Source of the DNA: Sphingomonadaceae bacterium
Lineage (GTDB): Bacteria; Pseudomonadota; Alphaproteobacteria; Sphingomonadales; Sphingomonadaceae
Direction of reading: 5' to 3'
NCBI GenBank assembly: GCA_947453945.1
Contig: CANGJB010000027.1
Location: 1 to 37,565, forward strand
DNA: 37,565 bases
Each line of letters starts with the position of its first letter. Within the stretch, counting starts at the first letter, position 1. Positions 1 through 9,453 of the stretch are shown piece by piece. The notes below the pieces were generated by a model. It saw only the letters and a list, made by a program, of their open reading frames with translations, was not told where the DNA came from and did no database searches. Both the position numbers and the translations under genes were made by a program.

Positions 1-2384
1 ACTTCTCGTTCGGCGATTATTTCAAGGAACAGGCGATCACCCACGCCTGGACCCTGCTGACGCGCGAGTGGGGGCTGCCCAAGGACAAGCTGCTCGTCAC
101 CGTCTACCACACCGACGACGAGGCATTTGGCCTGTGGCAGAAGATCGCCGGCCTGCCCGATGACCGGATTATCCGCATCCCTACGTCGGACAATTTCTGG
201 TCGATGGGCGATACCGGCCCCTGCGGGCCGTGCTCGGAAATCTTCTATGATCACGGTGAGCACATTTTTGGCGGACCGCCGGGATCGCCTGACGAGGATG
301 GTGACCGCTTCATCGAGATCTGGAACCTCGTGTTCATGCAGTTCGAGCAGGCCGCCGATGGCACCCGCACGAACCTGCCGAGCCCGAGCATCGACACCGG
401 CATGGGGCTCGAGCGCGTTGCAGCCGTGCTGCAGGGCGAGCACGACAACTATGATACAGACACGTTTCGCGCGCTCATCGCGGCCTCGGAGAGCCTGACC
501 GGGACCAAGGCGGAAGATGCCAGCCGCGCAAGCCACCGCGTGATCGCCGATCACTTGCGCTCATCCAGCTTCCTGCTGGCGGACGGCGTGCTGCCAAGCA
601 ACGAAGGGCGCGGCTATGTCTTGCGCCGGATCATGCGCCGCGCCATGCGCCATGCGCACCTGCTCGGGGCGAAGGAGCCCCTGATGCATCGGCTGGTGGG
701 ATCGCTCGTTACCGAGATGGGCCAGGCGTTCCCCGAACTGGGCCGCGCGCAGCCGCTGCTCGAGGAAACGCTACTGCGCGAGGAAGTGCAGTTCCGTCGC
801 ACGCTCGCGAATGGCCTTCGCCTGCTCGACGAGGAGGCCGGTGATCTGGGCGAGGGTGACAGCCTGCCCGGCGCGACGGCGTTCAAGCTCTATGACACGT
901 TCGGCTTCCCTTATGATCTGACCGAGGACGCGTTGCGTGCACGCGGCATCTCGGTTGACCGGGCGGGCTTCGAAGCCTCAATGGCGCAACAGAAGGCGGC
1001 GGCACGTGCCGCGTGGAAAGGCTCGGGCCAGACGGCCGACAGTGAGGTGTGGTTCGATATCGCCGAGCGAGAGGGCGCAACCGAGTTCACCGGCTACACC
1101 GCAAACATCGGCGAAGGCGTGGTTGTCGCGCTCGTCAAGGACGGCAAGGAAGTGGCCGAAGCCCATGCGGGCGAGGCGGTGACCGTGATCACCAACCAGA
1201 CCCCGTTCTACGGCGAAAGCGGCGGGCAGATGGGCGATGCAGGCACGATATCGACGAACGAGGGGCTGCGCATCGCGGTAAGCGATACGGCGAAACCGCT
1301 GGGACGGCTTCATGCGCATCAGGGCATGGTCGAGGCAGGCACGATCAAGCTGGGCGATGCGGTGCAGCTCGCGATTGATGTGGCCCGGCGCGATGCGACG
1401 CGGGCCAACCATTCGGCGACCCACCTGCTGCATCAGGCGCTGCGCAACCGGCTGGGCGCGCATGTGACGCAGAAGGGCTCGATGGTCTCAGCCGAGCGGC
1501 TGCGGTTCGACTTTGCCCAGCCAACCGCGCTGACGGCAGACGATATCGCCGCGGTCGAGGATGAAGTGAACGCCGAGATCCTGGCGAACGCGCCTGTGAC
1601 GACGCGTCTGATGAGCCCGGAAGACGCCATTGCGGCGGGTGCGATGGCGCTGTTCGGCGAGAAGTATGGCGATGAAGTGCGCGTGCTCAGCATGGGGCGC
1701 AGTGAAGCGAGCGCGGGGGCAGTGCCCTACTCGGTCGAGCTGTGCGGCGGAACACATGTGCGCGCGCTCGGCGATATCGGGCTGCTGCGAGTGGTGAGCG
1801 AAAGTGCGGTCTCATCCGGTGTGCGGCGTATTGAGGCGCTGACCGGCGCAGGCGCGCGGGCATGGCTGGTGGGCCGCGAGGAAGCGCTGCGCCGGACGGC
1901 CGGCCTGTTGCGGTCTTCTCCCGACGAGGTCGAGGCACGCGTGGCGGCGCTGGTCGATGAGCGGCGCAAGCTGGAGCGCGAACTGGCCGAAGCGAAAAAG
2001 GCTTTGGCGCTGGCCGGCGCATCGGGCGGCGGCGCGGCGGCGGCTCCGGCGGACGAGCAGGTTGGCGGCGTGACCTTCTCGGGCCAGGTGCTCGATGGCA
2101 TGGATCCCAAGGAGCTGCGCGGGTTGCTGGACCAGGCCAAGGCCCGGATGGGTTCGGGCGTGGCGGTGATTGTCGCGGTGAACGAGGGCAAGGCGAGCAT
2201 TGCTGCAGCCGTGACGGAGGATCTGATCGGCACGGTCAGCGCTGTCGATCTCGTGCGTGCGGGCGTGGAAGCCCTTGGCGGCAAGGGCGGCGGCGGGCGG
2301 CCCGATATGGCGCAAGGCGGCGGACCAGACGGCGCAAAGGCCGCGGACGCGATCACTGCGGCAAGGGGCGTGCTGGCGCCCTGA
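1..2384 (+). CDS. alaS: Alanine--tRNA ligase, 5' end cut by the window edge
   Basis: Cytoplasmic class II synthetase that charges tRNA-Ala with alanine. The frame is open from base 3, so the start lies outside the window; about 793 residues are present. The first visible residues, [12 protein letters not shown], are typical of the catalytic core, followed by [12 protein letters not shown]. The editing domain shows [12 protein letters not shown] (HxxxH zinc motif) and later [14 protein letters not shown] Lys/Glu-rich helical stretch and a Gly-rich C-terminal region ending near [12 protein letters not shown] match the C-Ala domain. The gene ends with TGA at 2382-2384. Identification is firm; only the N-terminal part of the catalytic domain is missing. 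Confidence 0.97.
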   Translation, partial: FSFGDYFKEQAITHAWTLLTREWGLPKDKLLVTVYHTDDEAFGLWQKIAGLPDDRIIRIPTSDNFWSMGDTGPCGPCSEIFYDHGEHIFGGPPGSPDEDGDRFIEIWNLVFMQFEQAADGTRTNLPSPSIDTGMGLERVAAVLQGEHDNYDTDTFRALIAASESLTGTKAEDASRASHRVIADHLRSSSFLLADGVLPSNEGRGYVLRRIMRRAMRHAHLLGAKEPLMHRLVGSLVTEMGQAFPELGRAQPLLEETLLREEVQFRRTLANGLRLLDEEAGDLGEGDSLPGATAFKLYDTFGFPYDLTEDALRARGISVDRAGFEASMAQQKAAARAAWKGSGQTADSEVWFDIAEREGATEFTGYTANIGEGVVVALVKDGKEVAEAHAGEAVTVITNQTPFYGESGGQMGDAGTISTNEGLRIAVSDTAKPLGRLHAHQGMVEAGTIKLGDAVQLAIDVARRDATRANHSATHLLHQALRNRLGAHVTQKGSMVSAERLRFDFAQPTALTADDIAAVEDEVNAEILANAPVTTRLMSPEDAIAAGAMALFGEKYGDEVRVLSMGRSEASAGAVPYSVELCGGTHVRALGDIGLLRVVSESAVSSGVRRIEALTGAGARAWLVGREEALRRTAGLLRSSPDEVEARVAALVDERRKLERELAEAKKALALAGASGGGAAAAPADEQVGGVTFSGQVLDGMDPKELRGLLDQAKARMGSGVAVIVAVNEGKASIAAAVTEDLIGTVSAVDLVRAGVEALGGKGGGGRPDMAQGGGPDGAKAADAITAARGVLAP

Positions 2385-2449
2385 TTGCGCGGCATTGTCG
2401 ACAAGCGTGTCGCTGCCCCGACAAGGGGGCGTCCACGGGATGCCCGAAA

Positions 2450-2602
2450 GTAGGGCCTGTTCCGGTGCGTGGTTTTTTGGCGGCGCCGCTGGCGAAGCGT
2501 GTCACGCTGGAGATCGGCTACCTTGAGCAGCACGGTTTCGTGCGCGGCGGACCTGATACCAATGACCACGTGGCCACGGTGGGGCTATCGCTCAATCTCT
2601 AG
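2450..2602 (+). pseudogene. 3' remnant of a DUF2490-type outer-membrane protein gene
   Basis: Between alaS and the antiporter there is no full gene. One plus-strand frame ending at the TAG at 2600-2602 reads LAKRVTLEIGYLEQHGFVRG and then GGPDTNDHVATVGLSLNL before the stop. A GYLxQ segment, an NDH or NH motif and a final alternating beta strand are what I recall of the C-terminus of DUF2490 proteins (about 200-230 residues, predicted barrels). No start codon, signal peptide or N-terminal part is present upstream; alaS ends at 2384. The TAG overlaps the stop of the convergent antiporter gene. I read this as the surviving 3' end of a deleted gene. The left limit is approximate, and the family assignment is from memory of the motif. 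Confidence 0.55.
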
Positions 2603-4389
2603 TCCGGCTGCACCTTCGCGGTGATCCGATCGCGAAGGCCCGCGCTGCGCAAGATCGGCTTTGTGGTGAGATTGCCTTCTGCCATGATCTGTTCGCGCAG
2701 TTCGTCGCGCTTCTCGTGGATTGAGGCGATGACGTGGCCAATCGGTACGCCCAGGTCGACAAGGACGGCCTCCGAAAGCTGCAACGAGCTTTCCAACGTT
2801 TCCGGCACTGCATCGCTGGCACCCGCGCGATAGAGTTCGGCGGCGTGGGCGGCATCGCGCGCGCGCACTATGATGGGGAGGGCCGGATGTGAGGTATGGA
2901 TGCGCCGCACCGTACGGCTGACCAATACAGGCTCGTCCATCGTCACGATCACTGCGCTGGCCCCCTCAAGGTGGAGCTTTTCAAGAAGAGCGACATTGGT
3001 GACGTTGCCGTAGATCACCGGATCGCCCGCGCCGCGCGCTTGCGTCACGAGGGTGGGATCGGCTTCAAGCGCGATCCAGGGCACTTCATGCCGCGTCAGC
3101 ATCGCTCCGACAAGGCGGCCGACCCGGCCATAGCCGAGGACAAGTGCTTGTCCGGTTGCATCGCTGGGCGCTTCATGGACGGGTATATCCTTCGGGCTGT
3201 CGACAGCACGGGCGATGCGGCGGCCGGCCATGGCGAGCAGCGGGGTGAGCGTGAGGCCGAGCGCTGTGACGATCTGCCAGAACTGCGCGGTGGCATGGCC
3301 GACCAGCCCCGCAGCAGCTGCGGCGGAGAGCACGATGAGCGTGGTTTCGGACGGGGAGGCTAGCAGCAGGCCGGTCTCCGCAGCCAAGCCCCGGCTCGCT
3401 CCGCCGACGCGCAGCAGGAGAGCGGTAACCAGCGCCTTTGCGGCGAGCACTGCGCCGACGCCAAGCGCGATGGTGCCGAGTTGCCGCCAGATTTCGCCGA
3501 CATCGATGCCCATGCCGACCGTGATGAGAAACACGCCGAGCGCAAGGCCTTTAAACGGGGCGGTGAGCGCTTCGACCTCGCCTGAGTAGTCGGTTTCGGC
3601 AATGAGCAGGCCGGCAAGCAGTGCGCCCATGATCGGCGAAAGGCCGGCTCCTGCCGTGGCGAGCGCGGCGGCGATCACTACAAGCAGACTGAAGGCGAGG
3701 AACAGTTCCGGGCTTTTGGTGCGTGCCGCGCTGGCGAACAGCCGGGGCAAGAGGAAGCGGCCGAGGGTGAGCATGACGATCACGATCACCGCGCCGCGCC
3801 ACAGGGTCTGGAACAGGGCTGCACCGCTCTCGCCGTTAGGTCCGAACGCACCGAGCACGAAGATGATCGGCACGAGCGCGATGTCCTCAAGCAGAAGCAT
3901 GGCGAGTGCGCGGCGGCCAACCGGGCTCTGTGTGCCGACGATGGGCAGGACCAGCGCTGTGGAGGAAAGCGCAAGCGCAATGCCGAGCCCTGCGGCAGCC
4001 GGCGCATCGTTGCGCATCGCCAGCAGCACGGCAAACAGCAGCGCAGCGGATAAGAGCAGCTTGGCCGCACCAAGGCCGAAGACTTGCGCGCGCATTTGCC
4101 ATAGGCGGCTGAAGGAAAGCTCCAGCCCGATTTCGAAAAGCAGCAGGATCACGCCCAGTTCCGCGAATGGCGCAATCGCCTCGGGCTTGGTGATCGTGAC
4201 GTAGTAGAGCGCGGGGAACGAGTGCACGAGGCGACCGAGGCCGAACGGGCCGACGAGCACACCGACGAGAATGAAGCCTATCACCGGTGTTATGCGCGCG
4301 CGGGCAAATGCTGGAATGACTATCCCCGCCGCGCCGAGCACGACAAGCGCATCGCTCATCGAAGTTGTGAATTCGAGATTTCCGGCCAT
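2599..4389 (-). CDS. KefB/KefC-type monovalent cation:proton antiporter (CPA2) with RCK domain
   Basis: Inner-membrane antiporter of 596 residues, probably exchanging K+ or Na+ for H+. The N-terminal two thirds (about residues 10-400) is a run of hydrophobic segments of the Na_H_Exchanger fold, including ELGVILLLFEIGLELSFSRL and LSSTALVLPIVG. The C-terminal part (about 425-540) is an RCK/TrkA-N Rossmann domain with LVLGYGRVGRLVG (GxGxxG), which binds nucleotide and gates transport in this family. The start at 4389 has an AGGTAGGA ribosome-binding sequence a few bases upstream. An internal ATG at 4359 (MSDALVV) also fits the family length but lacks such a signal. The substrate ion cannot be told from sequence. 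It is divergent from the peptidase gene across 112 bp. Confidence 0.9.
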   Translation of the reverse strand: MAGNLEFTTSMSDALVVLGAAGIVIPAFARARITPVIGFILVGVLVGPFGLGRLVHSFPALYYVTITKPEAIAPFAELGVILLLFEIGLELSFSRLWQMRAQVFGLGAAKLLLSAALLFAVLLAMRNDAPAAAGLGIALALSSTALVLPIVGTQSPVGRRALAMLLLEDIALVPIIFVLGAFGPNGESGAALFQTLWRGAVIVIVMLTLGRFLLPRLFASAARTKSPELFLAFSLLVVIAAALATAGAGLSPIMGALLAGLLIAETDYSGEVEALTAPFKGLALGVFLITVGMGIDVGEIWRQLGTIALGVGAVLAAKALVTALLLRVGGASRGLAAETGLLLASPSETTLIVLSAAAAAGLVGHATAQFWQIVTALGLTLTPLLAMAGRRIARAVDSPKDIPVHEAPSDATGQALVLGYGRVGRLVGAMLTRHEVPWIALEADPTLVTQARGAGDPVIYGNVTNVALLEKLHLEGASAVIVTMDEPVLVSRTVRRIHTSHPALPIIVRARDAAHAAELYRAGASDAVPETLESSLQLSEAVLVDLGVPIGHVIASIHEKRDELREQIMAEGNLTTKPILRSAGLRDRITAKVQPD

Positions 4390-4501
4390 CCCGCCATCCT
4401 ACCTGCATGGGCGGCAAAGTCATGGGATAAGGTGCCGATTGCCGGGGCGGGGCTTGCTGGCTAGTCTTGACGCTTGTCCGGATTCTGGGGGGTATCAAGC
4501 G

Positions 4502-6550
4502 ATGGCACGAATGACACGGCGCAAAGGCTTTCGCTGGGGCTTGGCAACCTGCACTATTCTTGCGGCACTTCCGCTCCCGGCTATGGCGCAGGGCGGCGCG
4601 GCGCGCCACGCCGTCACGATCGCGGATATCATGGCGCTGCGCTCGCTGTCGGGGCTCGATTGCGCGGCAGATGGGCGCAGGGCGGTCTATGTGGTGGGCG
4701 AAGCCGATCTCAAGGCCGACAAGCGGCGCAGCGCGCTGTGGCTGACGGATCTGGAGGGCGGCGCACCTCTGCAACTGACCAGCGGAGAGGACAGCGCAAG
4801 CGCGCCCGCGTTCAGCCCCGACGGCCGGAGCATCGCGTTCCTGTCAAAGCGCGGGAAGGACAAGCTGGCGCAAGTCTGGTTGCTTGATCTGCGCGGGGGT
4901 GAGGCGAGGAAGCTGACCGACGTGAAGGGCGATATCGCTGCCTTTCGCTGGTCCCCCGATGCAAAGACTTTACTGCTGACCATCAGTGACCCTGCTCCCG
5001 AGCCGCCTAAGGGCGATGCCGGCAAGGAGGAAGACGAACGGCCCCTGCCGGTTGTGGTGGATGACGTGAAGTTCAAGCAGGACGGGGTGGGCTTCATTAC
5101 GGCCGAGACCCATGCCCACCTAGAGTTGTTCGATGTGGCAACGCGAACCGAGACACGGCTGACAGCTTCGGATTCGTTCGATGCGGGTGCGGCAGAGTGG
5201 TCTCCTGATGGGAAGTATGTCGCGTATCTTGCTGATCATTCGACGGATTTGTCAGACCTTGGTGGGCAGTGGCTGACAGTGGTCGAGGCGCGCAGCGGAG
5301 CGGCGCCGCGCCTTGTGGCCAAGTTGCACGGGGCGCCTGGTCAGGCGCTGGTGTGGTCGGCCGACGGGGCGAAAATCACGCATCTTGTGGGGCCGGGCGG
5401 CAAGGCCGATCAATATGGCCAGCCGCATCTGGCCGAAACGATCTTGGCGAACGGGGCAACTCGCGTGCTGCCTGCGACCGCGGAGATCTTCGTCAGTGCG
5501 CCGGTCGATCTTGGCGGCGGGCAGATTGGTGTCGTGCTGGCCGAAGACCGGCACGAGGTGCCCGCGCTGGTCGATGCCAAGGGGGCACTGCGGCGACTGA
5601 ATGACGGAACGCTCTCCGTGCTGGCGCAGTGCGGATCTTCCATGCCCGGCGCGCCGCGCGCGGTGATCGCGAGCGGTGACGGGAAGCCGGCTGAAATTTA
5701 CGAACTTACTGCAAGAGGTGATCTCAAGCCACTGACTTCGCATAACAAGGCTGTGGCCGACAGCGTGGCTTGGACAAAGGTGGAGGACTTTGCTGCGACG
5801 GCCAAGGACGGCAACGAAGTGCACGGCCTGCTGCTGCGACCTGCCGGCGCCGCGCCCGGGGCCAAGGTGCCGACGATGCTGTGGATCCACGGCGGGCCGA
5901 ATGCGCAGGATGCCCACGCCGTCGACGGCTACAGCATGATTGCCGAGCTGCTCGCTGCGCAGGGCTATGCGGTGCTGATGCCCAACTATCGCGGCTCGTC
6001 TGGCCGTGGTGATGCCTATGCGGCGGCGCTGGCGGCGGATTGGGGCAACAAGGATGTGGCCGACCTTCACGCGTCGCTCGATTGGGCGGTGGCGCAAGGC
6101 ATTGCCGATCCGGCGCGGCTGGGGGCAGCCGGGTGGAGCTATGGCGGCATCCTCACCGATTTTCTGATCGTGCGCGACAATCGCCTGAAGGCCGCACTTA
6201 GCGGGGCCGGTGAGGGCAACATCTTCGCGCTGTTCGGGGTGGACCAGTATATCCAGCAATATGCGCAGGAGCTTGGCGCTCCCTGGCAGAACACGGACCT
6301 GTGGATGCGGCTTTCGGAGCCGTTGATGCACGCAGACCGGATCAAGACACCCACGCTGTTCATGGGCGGGATCGCCGACGACAACGTGCCGCTGATCGGT
6401 GGGCAGCAGTTGTATCAGGCGCTCAAGCTGACCGGCGTGCCGACGCGGCTGGTGGGGTATCCCGAGGAAAACCACGGGATCGCGCGGCCAAGCTTCCAGC
6501 GTGACCGGCTCGAGCGCATTGTCGACTGGTTCAAGCATCATCTGAATTGA
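4502..6550 (+). CDS. Secreted S9 family peptidase (prolyl oligopeptidase type)
   Basis: 682 residues from the ATG at 4502. This start is chosen because it gives a clean signal peptide (basic RRK, hydrophobic core, cleavage near LPAMAQG); a longer upstream frame has none. Residues about 35-430 form a WD40-like propeller with repeated SPDG motifs (FSPDGRSIAFLS, WSPDGKYVAYLA). Residues about 440-680 are an alpha/beta hydrolase domain with WIHGGP, the nucleophile Ser546 in GWSYGG, Asp626 in GIADDNVP and His658 in EENHGI, so the triad is complete. Such enzymes cleave peptides after Pro or related residues, here probably in the periplasm. It stands alone, with no operon partner. Confidence 0.92.
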   Translation: MARMTRRKGFRWGLATCTILAALPLPAMAQGGAARHAVTIADIMALRSLSGLDCAADGRRAVYVVGEADLKADKRRSALWLTDLEGGAPLQLTSGEDSASAPAFSPDGRSIAFLSKRGKDKLAQVWLLDLRGGEARKLTDVKGDIAAFRWSPDAKTLLLTISDPAPEPPKGDAGKEEDERPLPVVVDDVKFKQDGVGFITAETHAHLELFDVATRTETRLTASDSFDAGAAEWSPDGKYVAYLADHSTDLSDLGGQWLTVVEARSGAAPRLVAKLHGAPGQALVWSADGAKITHLVGPGGKADQYGQPHLAETILANGATRVLPATAEIFVSAPVDLGGGQIGVVLAEDRHEVPALVDAKGALRRLNDGTLSVLAQCGSSMPGAPRAVIASGDGKPAEIYELTARGDLKPLTSHNKAVADSVAWTKVEDFAATAKDGNEVHGLLLRPAGAAPGAKVPTMLWIHGGPNAQDAHAVDGYSMIAELLAAQGYAVLMPNYRGSSGRGDAYAAALAADWGNKDVADLHASLDWAVAQGIADPARLGAAGWSYGGILTDFLIVRDNRLKAALSGAGEGNIFALFGVDQYIQQYAQELGAPWQNTDLWMRLSEPLMHADRIKTPTLFMGGIADDNVPLIGGQQLYQALKLTGVPTRLVGYPEENHGIARPSFQRDRLERIVDWFKHHLN

Positions 6551-6609
6551 GATTGGCATATATCTGATTAGTTTTATTTAATATGGATTTGTCGAGGAGC
6601 AGTGTGGGG

Positions 6610-6629
6610 CACAGACCGTGTGGTCTGTG
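6610..6629. repeat. Perfect 8-bp inverted repeat upstream of trxB
   Basis: CACAGACC and GGTCTGTG flank a GTGT loop within the 180-bp gap between the peptidase gene and trxB. There is no T-run after it, so it is not a standard terminator. It lies about 100 bp before the trxB start and could be an operator for a dimeric regulator or a leader hairpin. No regulator can be named. Confidence 0.4.
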
Positions 6630-6730
6630 TTCCATGCCTGCGTCAGAGGCGAAATTCGGGGAATAGCACGCGGGGCGGACTCGTATTCCGGTGAGGCCCA
6701 TCCTATTTCCCGCATCCTCCGGAGGATTTC

Positions 6731-7702
6731 ATGGCAACGACCCACAAGACCCGCATGCTGATCATCGGTTCCGGCCCTGCCGGGCTTTCCGCCGCCATTT
6801 ATGGCGCGCGCGCAGGCATGGAGCCCATCGTGGTGCAGGGCCTGCAGCCCGGCGGGCAGCTCACGATCACAACCGATGTCGAAAACTATCCCGGCTTTCG
6901 CGATGTGATCCAGGGGCCATGGCTGATGCAGGAAATGCAGGCGCAGGCCGAACACGTCGGCACGCGGATGCTGTGGGACACGATCACCGAAGTGAGCCTC
7001 GATGGCCCGCCGTTCCGCGCACAAGGCGACAGCGGCGATATCTATGAAGGCGAGGTTCTGGTCATCGCGACCGGTGCGCAGGCCCGCTGGCTGGGCGCGC
7101 CGGGCGAGCAGGAGTTTGGCGGCAAGGGCGTTTCAGCGTGCGCGACCTGCGACGGCTTCTTCTATCGCGGCAAGAAGGTTGTGGTGATCGGCGGCGGGAA
7201 CACGGCCGTTGAGGAAGCGCTCTACCTTACCAACCATTCGCCGGAAGTGACGCTGATCCACCGCCGTGACAGCTTGCGCGCCGAGAAGATCCTGCAGGAC
7301 CGGCTGATGAGCAATCCGCGCATCAAGGTGCTGTGGAACAAGGCCGTCTCGCGCTTCACTGGCGCTGCGGGCGGCGTGCTGGAAGCGGTTGAACTCGTCG
7401 ATACCGTGACGGGCGAGGCGTCTTCGCTGGCGACAGACGGTGCGTTTGTGGCGATCGGCCATGCGCCGGCCACCGAACTGTTCAAGGGCAAGCTCGAACT
7501 CGACGAGAGCGGCTATATCGTGGTGCAACCGGGCACGCCCAAGACGGCGATCCCGGGCGTGTTTGCCTGCGGCGACGTGATGGACCACACCTATCGCCAG
7601 GCGGTTACGGCGGCAGGCACTGGCTGCATGGCAGCCTTGGATGCCGAGCGGTTCTTGGCCGAACACGCTTTTGCGAATGCACAGAAAGAAGCCGCAGAAT
7701 AA
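6731..7702 (+). CDS. trxB: Thioredoxin-disulfide reductase
   Basis: Cytoplasmic flavoenzyme that uses NADPH to reduce thioredoxin. The 323-residue length is normal. The N-terminal FAD site is IIGSGPAGLSAAIYGARAG, the redox centre is Cys137-A-T-Cys140 in SACATCDGFF, the NADPH site is VVVIGGGNTAVEEALYL, and the C-terminal FAD signature is GVFACGDVMDHTYRQAVTAA. The start is supported by a strong GGAGG six bases upstream. The gene converges on hydrolase 1 with only 4 bp between the stops, so it marks the left border of the exosortase region. Confidence 0.97.
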   Translation: MATTHKTRMLIIGSGPAGLSAAIYGARAGMEPIVVQGLQPGGQLTITTDVENYPGFRDVIQGPWLMQEMQAQAEHVGTRMLWDTITEVSLDGPPFRAQGDSGDIYEGEVLVIATGAQARWLGAPGEQEFGGKGVSACATCDGFFYRGKKVVVIGGGNTAVEEALYLTNHSPEVTLIHRRDSLRAEKILQDRLMSNPRIKVLWNKAVSRFTGAAGGVLEAVELVDTVTGEASSLATDGAFVAIGHAPATELFKGKLELDESGYIVVQPGTPKTAIPGVFACGDVMDHTYRQAVTAAGTGCMAALDAERFLAEHAFANAQKEAAE

Positions 7703-7706
7703 GCGC

Positions 7707-8483
7707 TTACAGGGTGTTTGCGAGAAGGCGCTCGAATAGCCAGGCGTGCGCTTCCTCGCCAGCGAAGCTGTGGCCGCTGCTGGCGTGGCGCTGAATGCGT
7801 GGGTCGTCTGAGGGCCACGCGGCCTCGAACATCTGCGCGGTGCGGTCACCAGTGGCGAGGAGGATCGCAGCCGGGCCGGAAAAGCGCGCGAGGTTTGCGG
7901 TCATGGTTTCGACCAGGGCAGACTTAGGTGCGGCTGAGGTCGCTTGCTTCAGCCCGCGCGCGAGCTTGGCGAGGTTCACGCCGCCGGTGAGGAGGCGCAA
8001 GACCTCGCGGGGGTTGGCAAGCTTGGCAAGATAACGCTGTCGCAGTGCGGCGGGCGGAGCCGCTTCGGCTTCGTCGGTTTCGAGCGTCCAGGGGTTGGCA
8101 AGAACCAGTCCGTCCAGCCCGATCTCGGCACTATGGACCATGAGCGCTGCTGCTGCATCACAATTGCCGAAGGCAATCACGCGGCGCAGGGTCGGCACGG
8201 CGGCGCGGAAGGCTGCGAGGGCAGCAGCGATATCTTCACGCGTGTGCTGGAACCCGGGATCGGTGCCTTCGCTTTCGCCGACACCGCGCCGATCGTATCG
8301 GAAAACGGGCACGCCAGCGGCGGCGAGGCGTGCGGCGATCTGCGCTTGCCCGCCCCAGCTGCCAGCGCGGACTTCGCGCCCGCCCGAGACAATGAGGACC
8401 CCGGCAGGGCCGCTGCCGGCATCGATATCAAGCGTGCCGACAAGCGTATCGCGGGCGCAAGGGAAGGTCAGATGGCGGCGCAT
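7707..8483 (-). CDS. Hydrolase 1, exosortase A system-associated (alpha/beta hydrolase)
   Basis: 258 residues matching the TIGR03100-type family found only beside XrtA loci; substrate unknown. It has the alpha/beta hydrolase oxyanion region VSGGREVRAGS, then FRYDRRGVGESEG, and a nucleophile elbow FGNCDAAAAL in which Cys replaces the usual Ser, as I recall for this family. A His near the end (SSGHSFAGEEAHAWL) can complete the triad. It is last in a four-gene minus-strand operon: its ATG shares a base with the TGA of hydrolase 2 (TGATG), so translation is probably coupled. Its role is likely hydrolysis of an acyl intermediate in the accessory branch of the locus; that is inference. Confidence 0.85.
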   Translation of the reverse strand: MRRHLTFPCARDTLVGTLDIDAGSGPAGVLIVSGGREVRAGSWGGQAQIAARLAAAGVPVFRYDRRGVGESEGTDPGFQHTREDIAAALAAFRAAVPTLRRVIAFGNCDAAAALMVHSAEIGLDGLVLANPWTLETDEAEAAPPAALRQRYLAKLANPREVLRLLTGGVNLAKLARGLKQATSAAPKSALVETMTANLARFSGPAAILLATGDRTAQMFEAAWPSDDPRIQRHASSGHSFAGEEAHAWLFERLLANTL

Positions 8484-9145
8484 CAGCCCCCCTCATCCAG
8501 CGCGATTATCCGGGCGAGATTGGCGGACTGGGCCGCATCTTCACCGGGCTCGCTGCGGAGCCACAAGGCGCTGCCGCCAAGGGCGGCCTGCCGGAGAACC
8601 ACTTGCCCTTCGTCCTGCGGGACAGCGGCATCAAGCCCTGCGACGAGTGCGGCCGAAAGCTGGTAACCTGCCAGTTCAAGGCCATGGTTGCGGCCCTGTT
8701 CGAGCAGATCGGCGCTGTTTTCCTCCCGTCCCGCCTCGCGCGCAGTGAGGACACGCGCGCGCAGCAACTGGCGCAGGATCGAGGCGCCTTTCGCCGGTTC
8801 CAGCACCCAGCCGGGCAGGCTGGTGGGAAACACCAGCGCGCCGCCGCGCACCGCCAGCACATGCGTTGCACCAAAATGGCGCGCGGCAGCGGCCATGGCA
8901 TCACGCCAGCTGCCGAGGCTTTGCGCCGCGAAGGGCTGCGGGCTCTCGTTGCAGCCGGGCAGATCGGGGAGCATCGAATCGATGCCGAGCGTATCCAGCT
9001 GGCGCTGGGTTTCGACAAGGAAGCGCCGAGTGCGGTTCATTTCCTCGAACAGCGGGGGCACGATCAGCAGGCGGACAGGGCGCGCGCGGTCGAAGACGAC
9101 CGCGAGTTCGTCGGCAGGTCCGGGGCAGGGCCAGGTTGCCGGCAT
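8483..9145 (-). CDS. Hydrolase 2, exosortase A system-associated
   Basis: 220 residues resembling the TIGR03101-type family. The diagnostic early segment is IVPPLFEEMNRTRRFL, which corresponds to the PPFAEEMNKSR motif I recall for this group. After it come a strand-turn DLPGCNESPQPF and a segment VLAVRGGALVFP at the usual nucleophile-elbow position, where no Ser or Cys is evident. The C-terminal half is poorly conserved. The gene sits 8 bp after the acyl carrier protein stop and overlaps hydrolase 1 by one base. Whether it is catalytically active is doubtful because no nucleophile is obvious; it could be a partner of hydrolase 1. Confidence 0.8.
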   Translation of the reverse strand: MPATWPCPGPADELAVVFDRARPVRLLIVPPLFEEMNRTRRFLVETQRQLDTLGIDSMLPDLPGCNESPQPFAAQSLGSWRDAMAAAARHFGATHVLAVRGGALVFPTSLPGWVLEPAKGASILRQLLRARVLTAREAGREENSADLLEQGRNHGLELAGYQLSAALVAGLDAAVPQDEGQVVLRQAALGGSALWLRSEPGEDAAQSANLARIIALDEGG

Positions 9146-9153
9146 AGGCTGGA

Positions 9154-9417
9154 TCAGGCCTGCCCAAGCTTGCGCGTTATGTAGCTGAGCAGATCGCCAT
9201 AGGTGCCGAGCATGTCGCCATCGACTTCGTCATCGTCGATCACGATGTCGAAGCGGTCCTCGATTTCGGTGAGGAGCCCGGCGACGGCCATCGAGTCCAG
9301 TTCCGGCAGAGCACCGAACAGGCCGCTATCTGCAGTGAGCGCCGCGGCGCGCGCCGGGGCAAGGCTGAGCACGTCGCTCAGCAGGCTGCGCAGCGCGGTG
9401 TCGGTTGTGTTCGTCAC
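9154..9417 (-). CDS. Acyl carrier protein of the exosortase region
   Basis: An 87-residue acidic helical protein with GTG start. The phosphopantetheine attachment site is Ser42 in ELDSMAV, followed by helix III (LLTEIEDRFDIVIDDDE) and helix IV as in the PP-binding family. It carries acyl groups as thioesters. Because it lies between a GNAT-type gene (36 bp upstream) and two hydrolases, it probably serves a dedicated acyl-modification pathway rather than fatty-acid synthesis. In related loci an acyl-CoA ligase (TIGR03098 type) is the expected loading enzyme; here that ligase survives only as an N-terminal fragment (see 10546). What is loaded on the carrier is therefore open. Confidence 0.88.
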   Translation of the reverse strand: MTNTTDTALRSLLSDVLSLAPARAAALTADSGLFGALPELDSMAVAGLLTEIEDRFDIVIDDDEVDGDMLGTYGDLLSYITRKLGQA

Positions 9418-9453
9418 GATCGGTAGCCTTGTTTTTGAAGGGGTTGGCGCGGC

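Noticed and set aside
5252..6559. 435-codon minus-strand open frame opposite the S9 peptidase
   Set aside because: It has no recognisable domain, and the plus-strand gene has signal peptide, propeller and complete catalytic triad.
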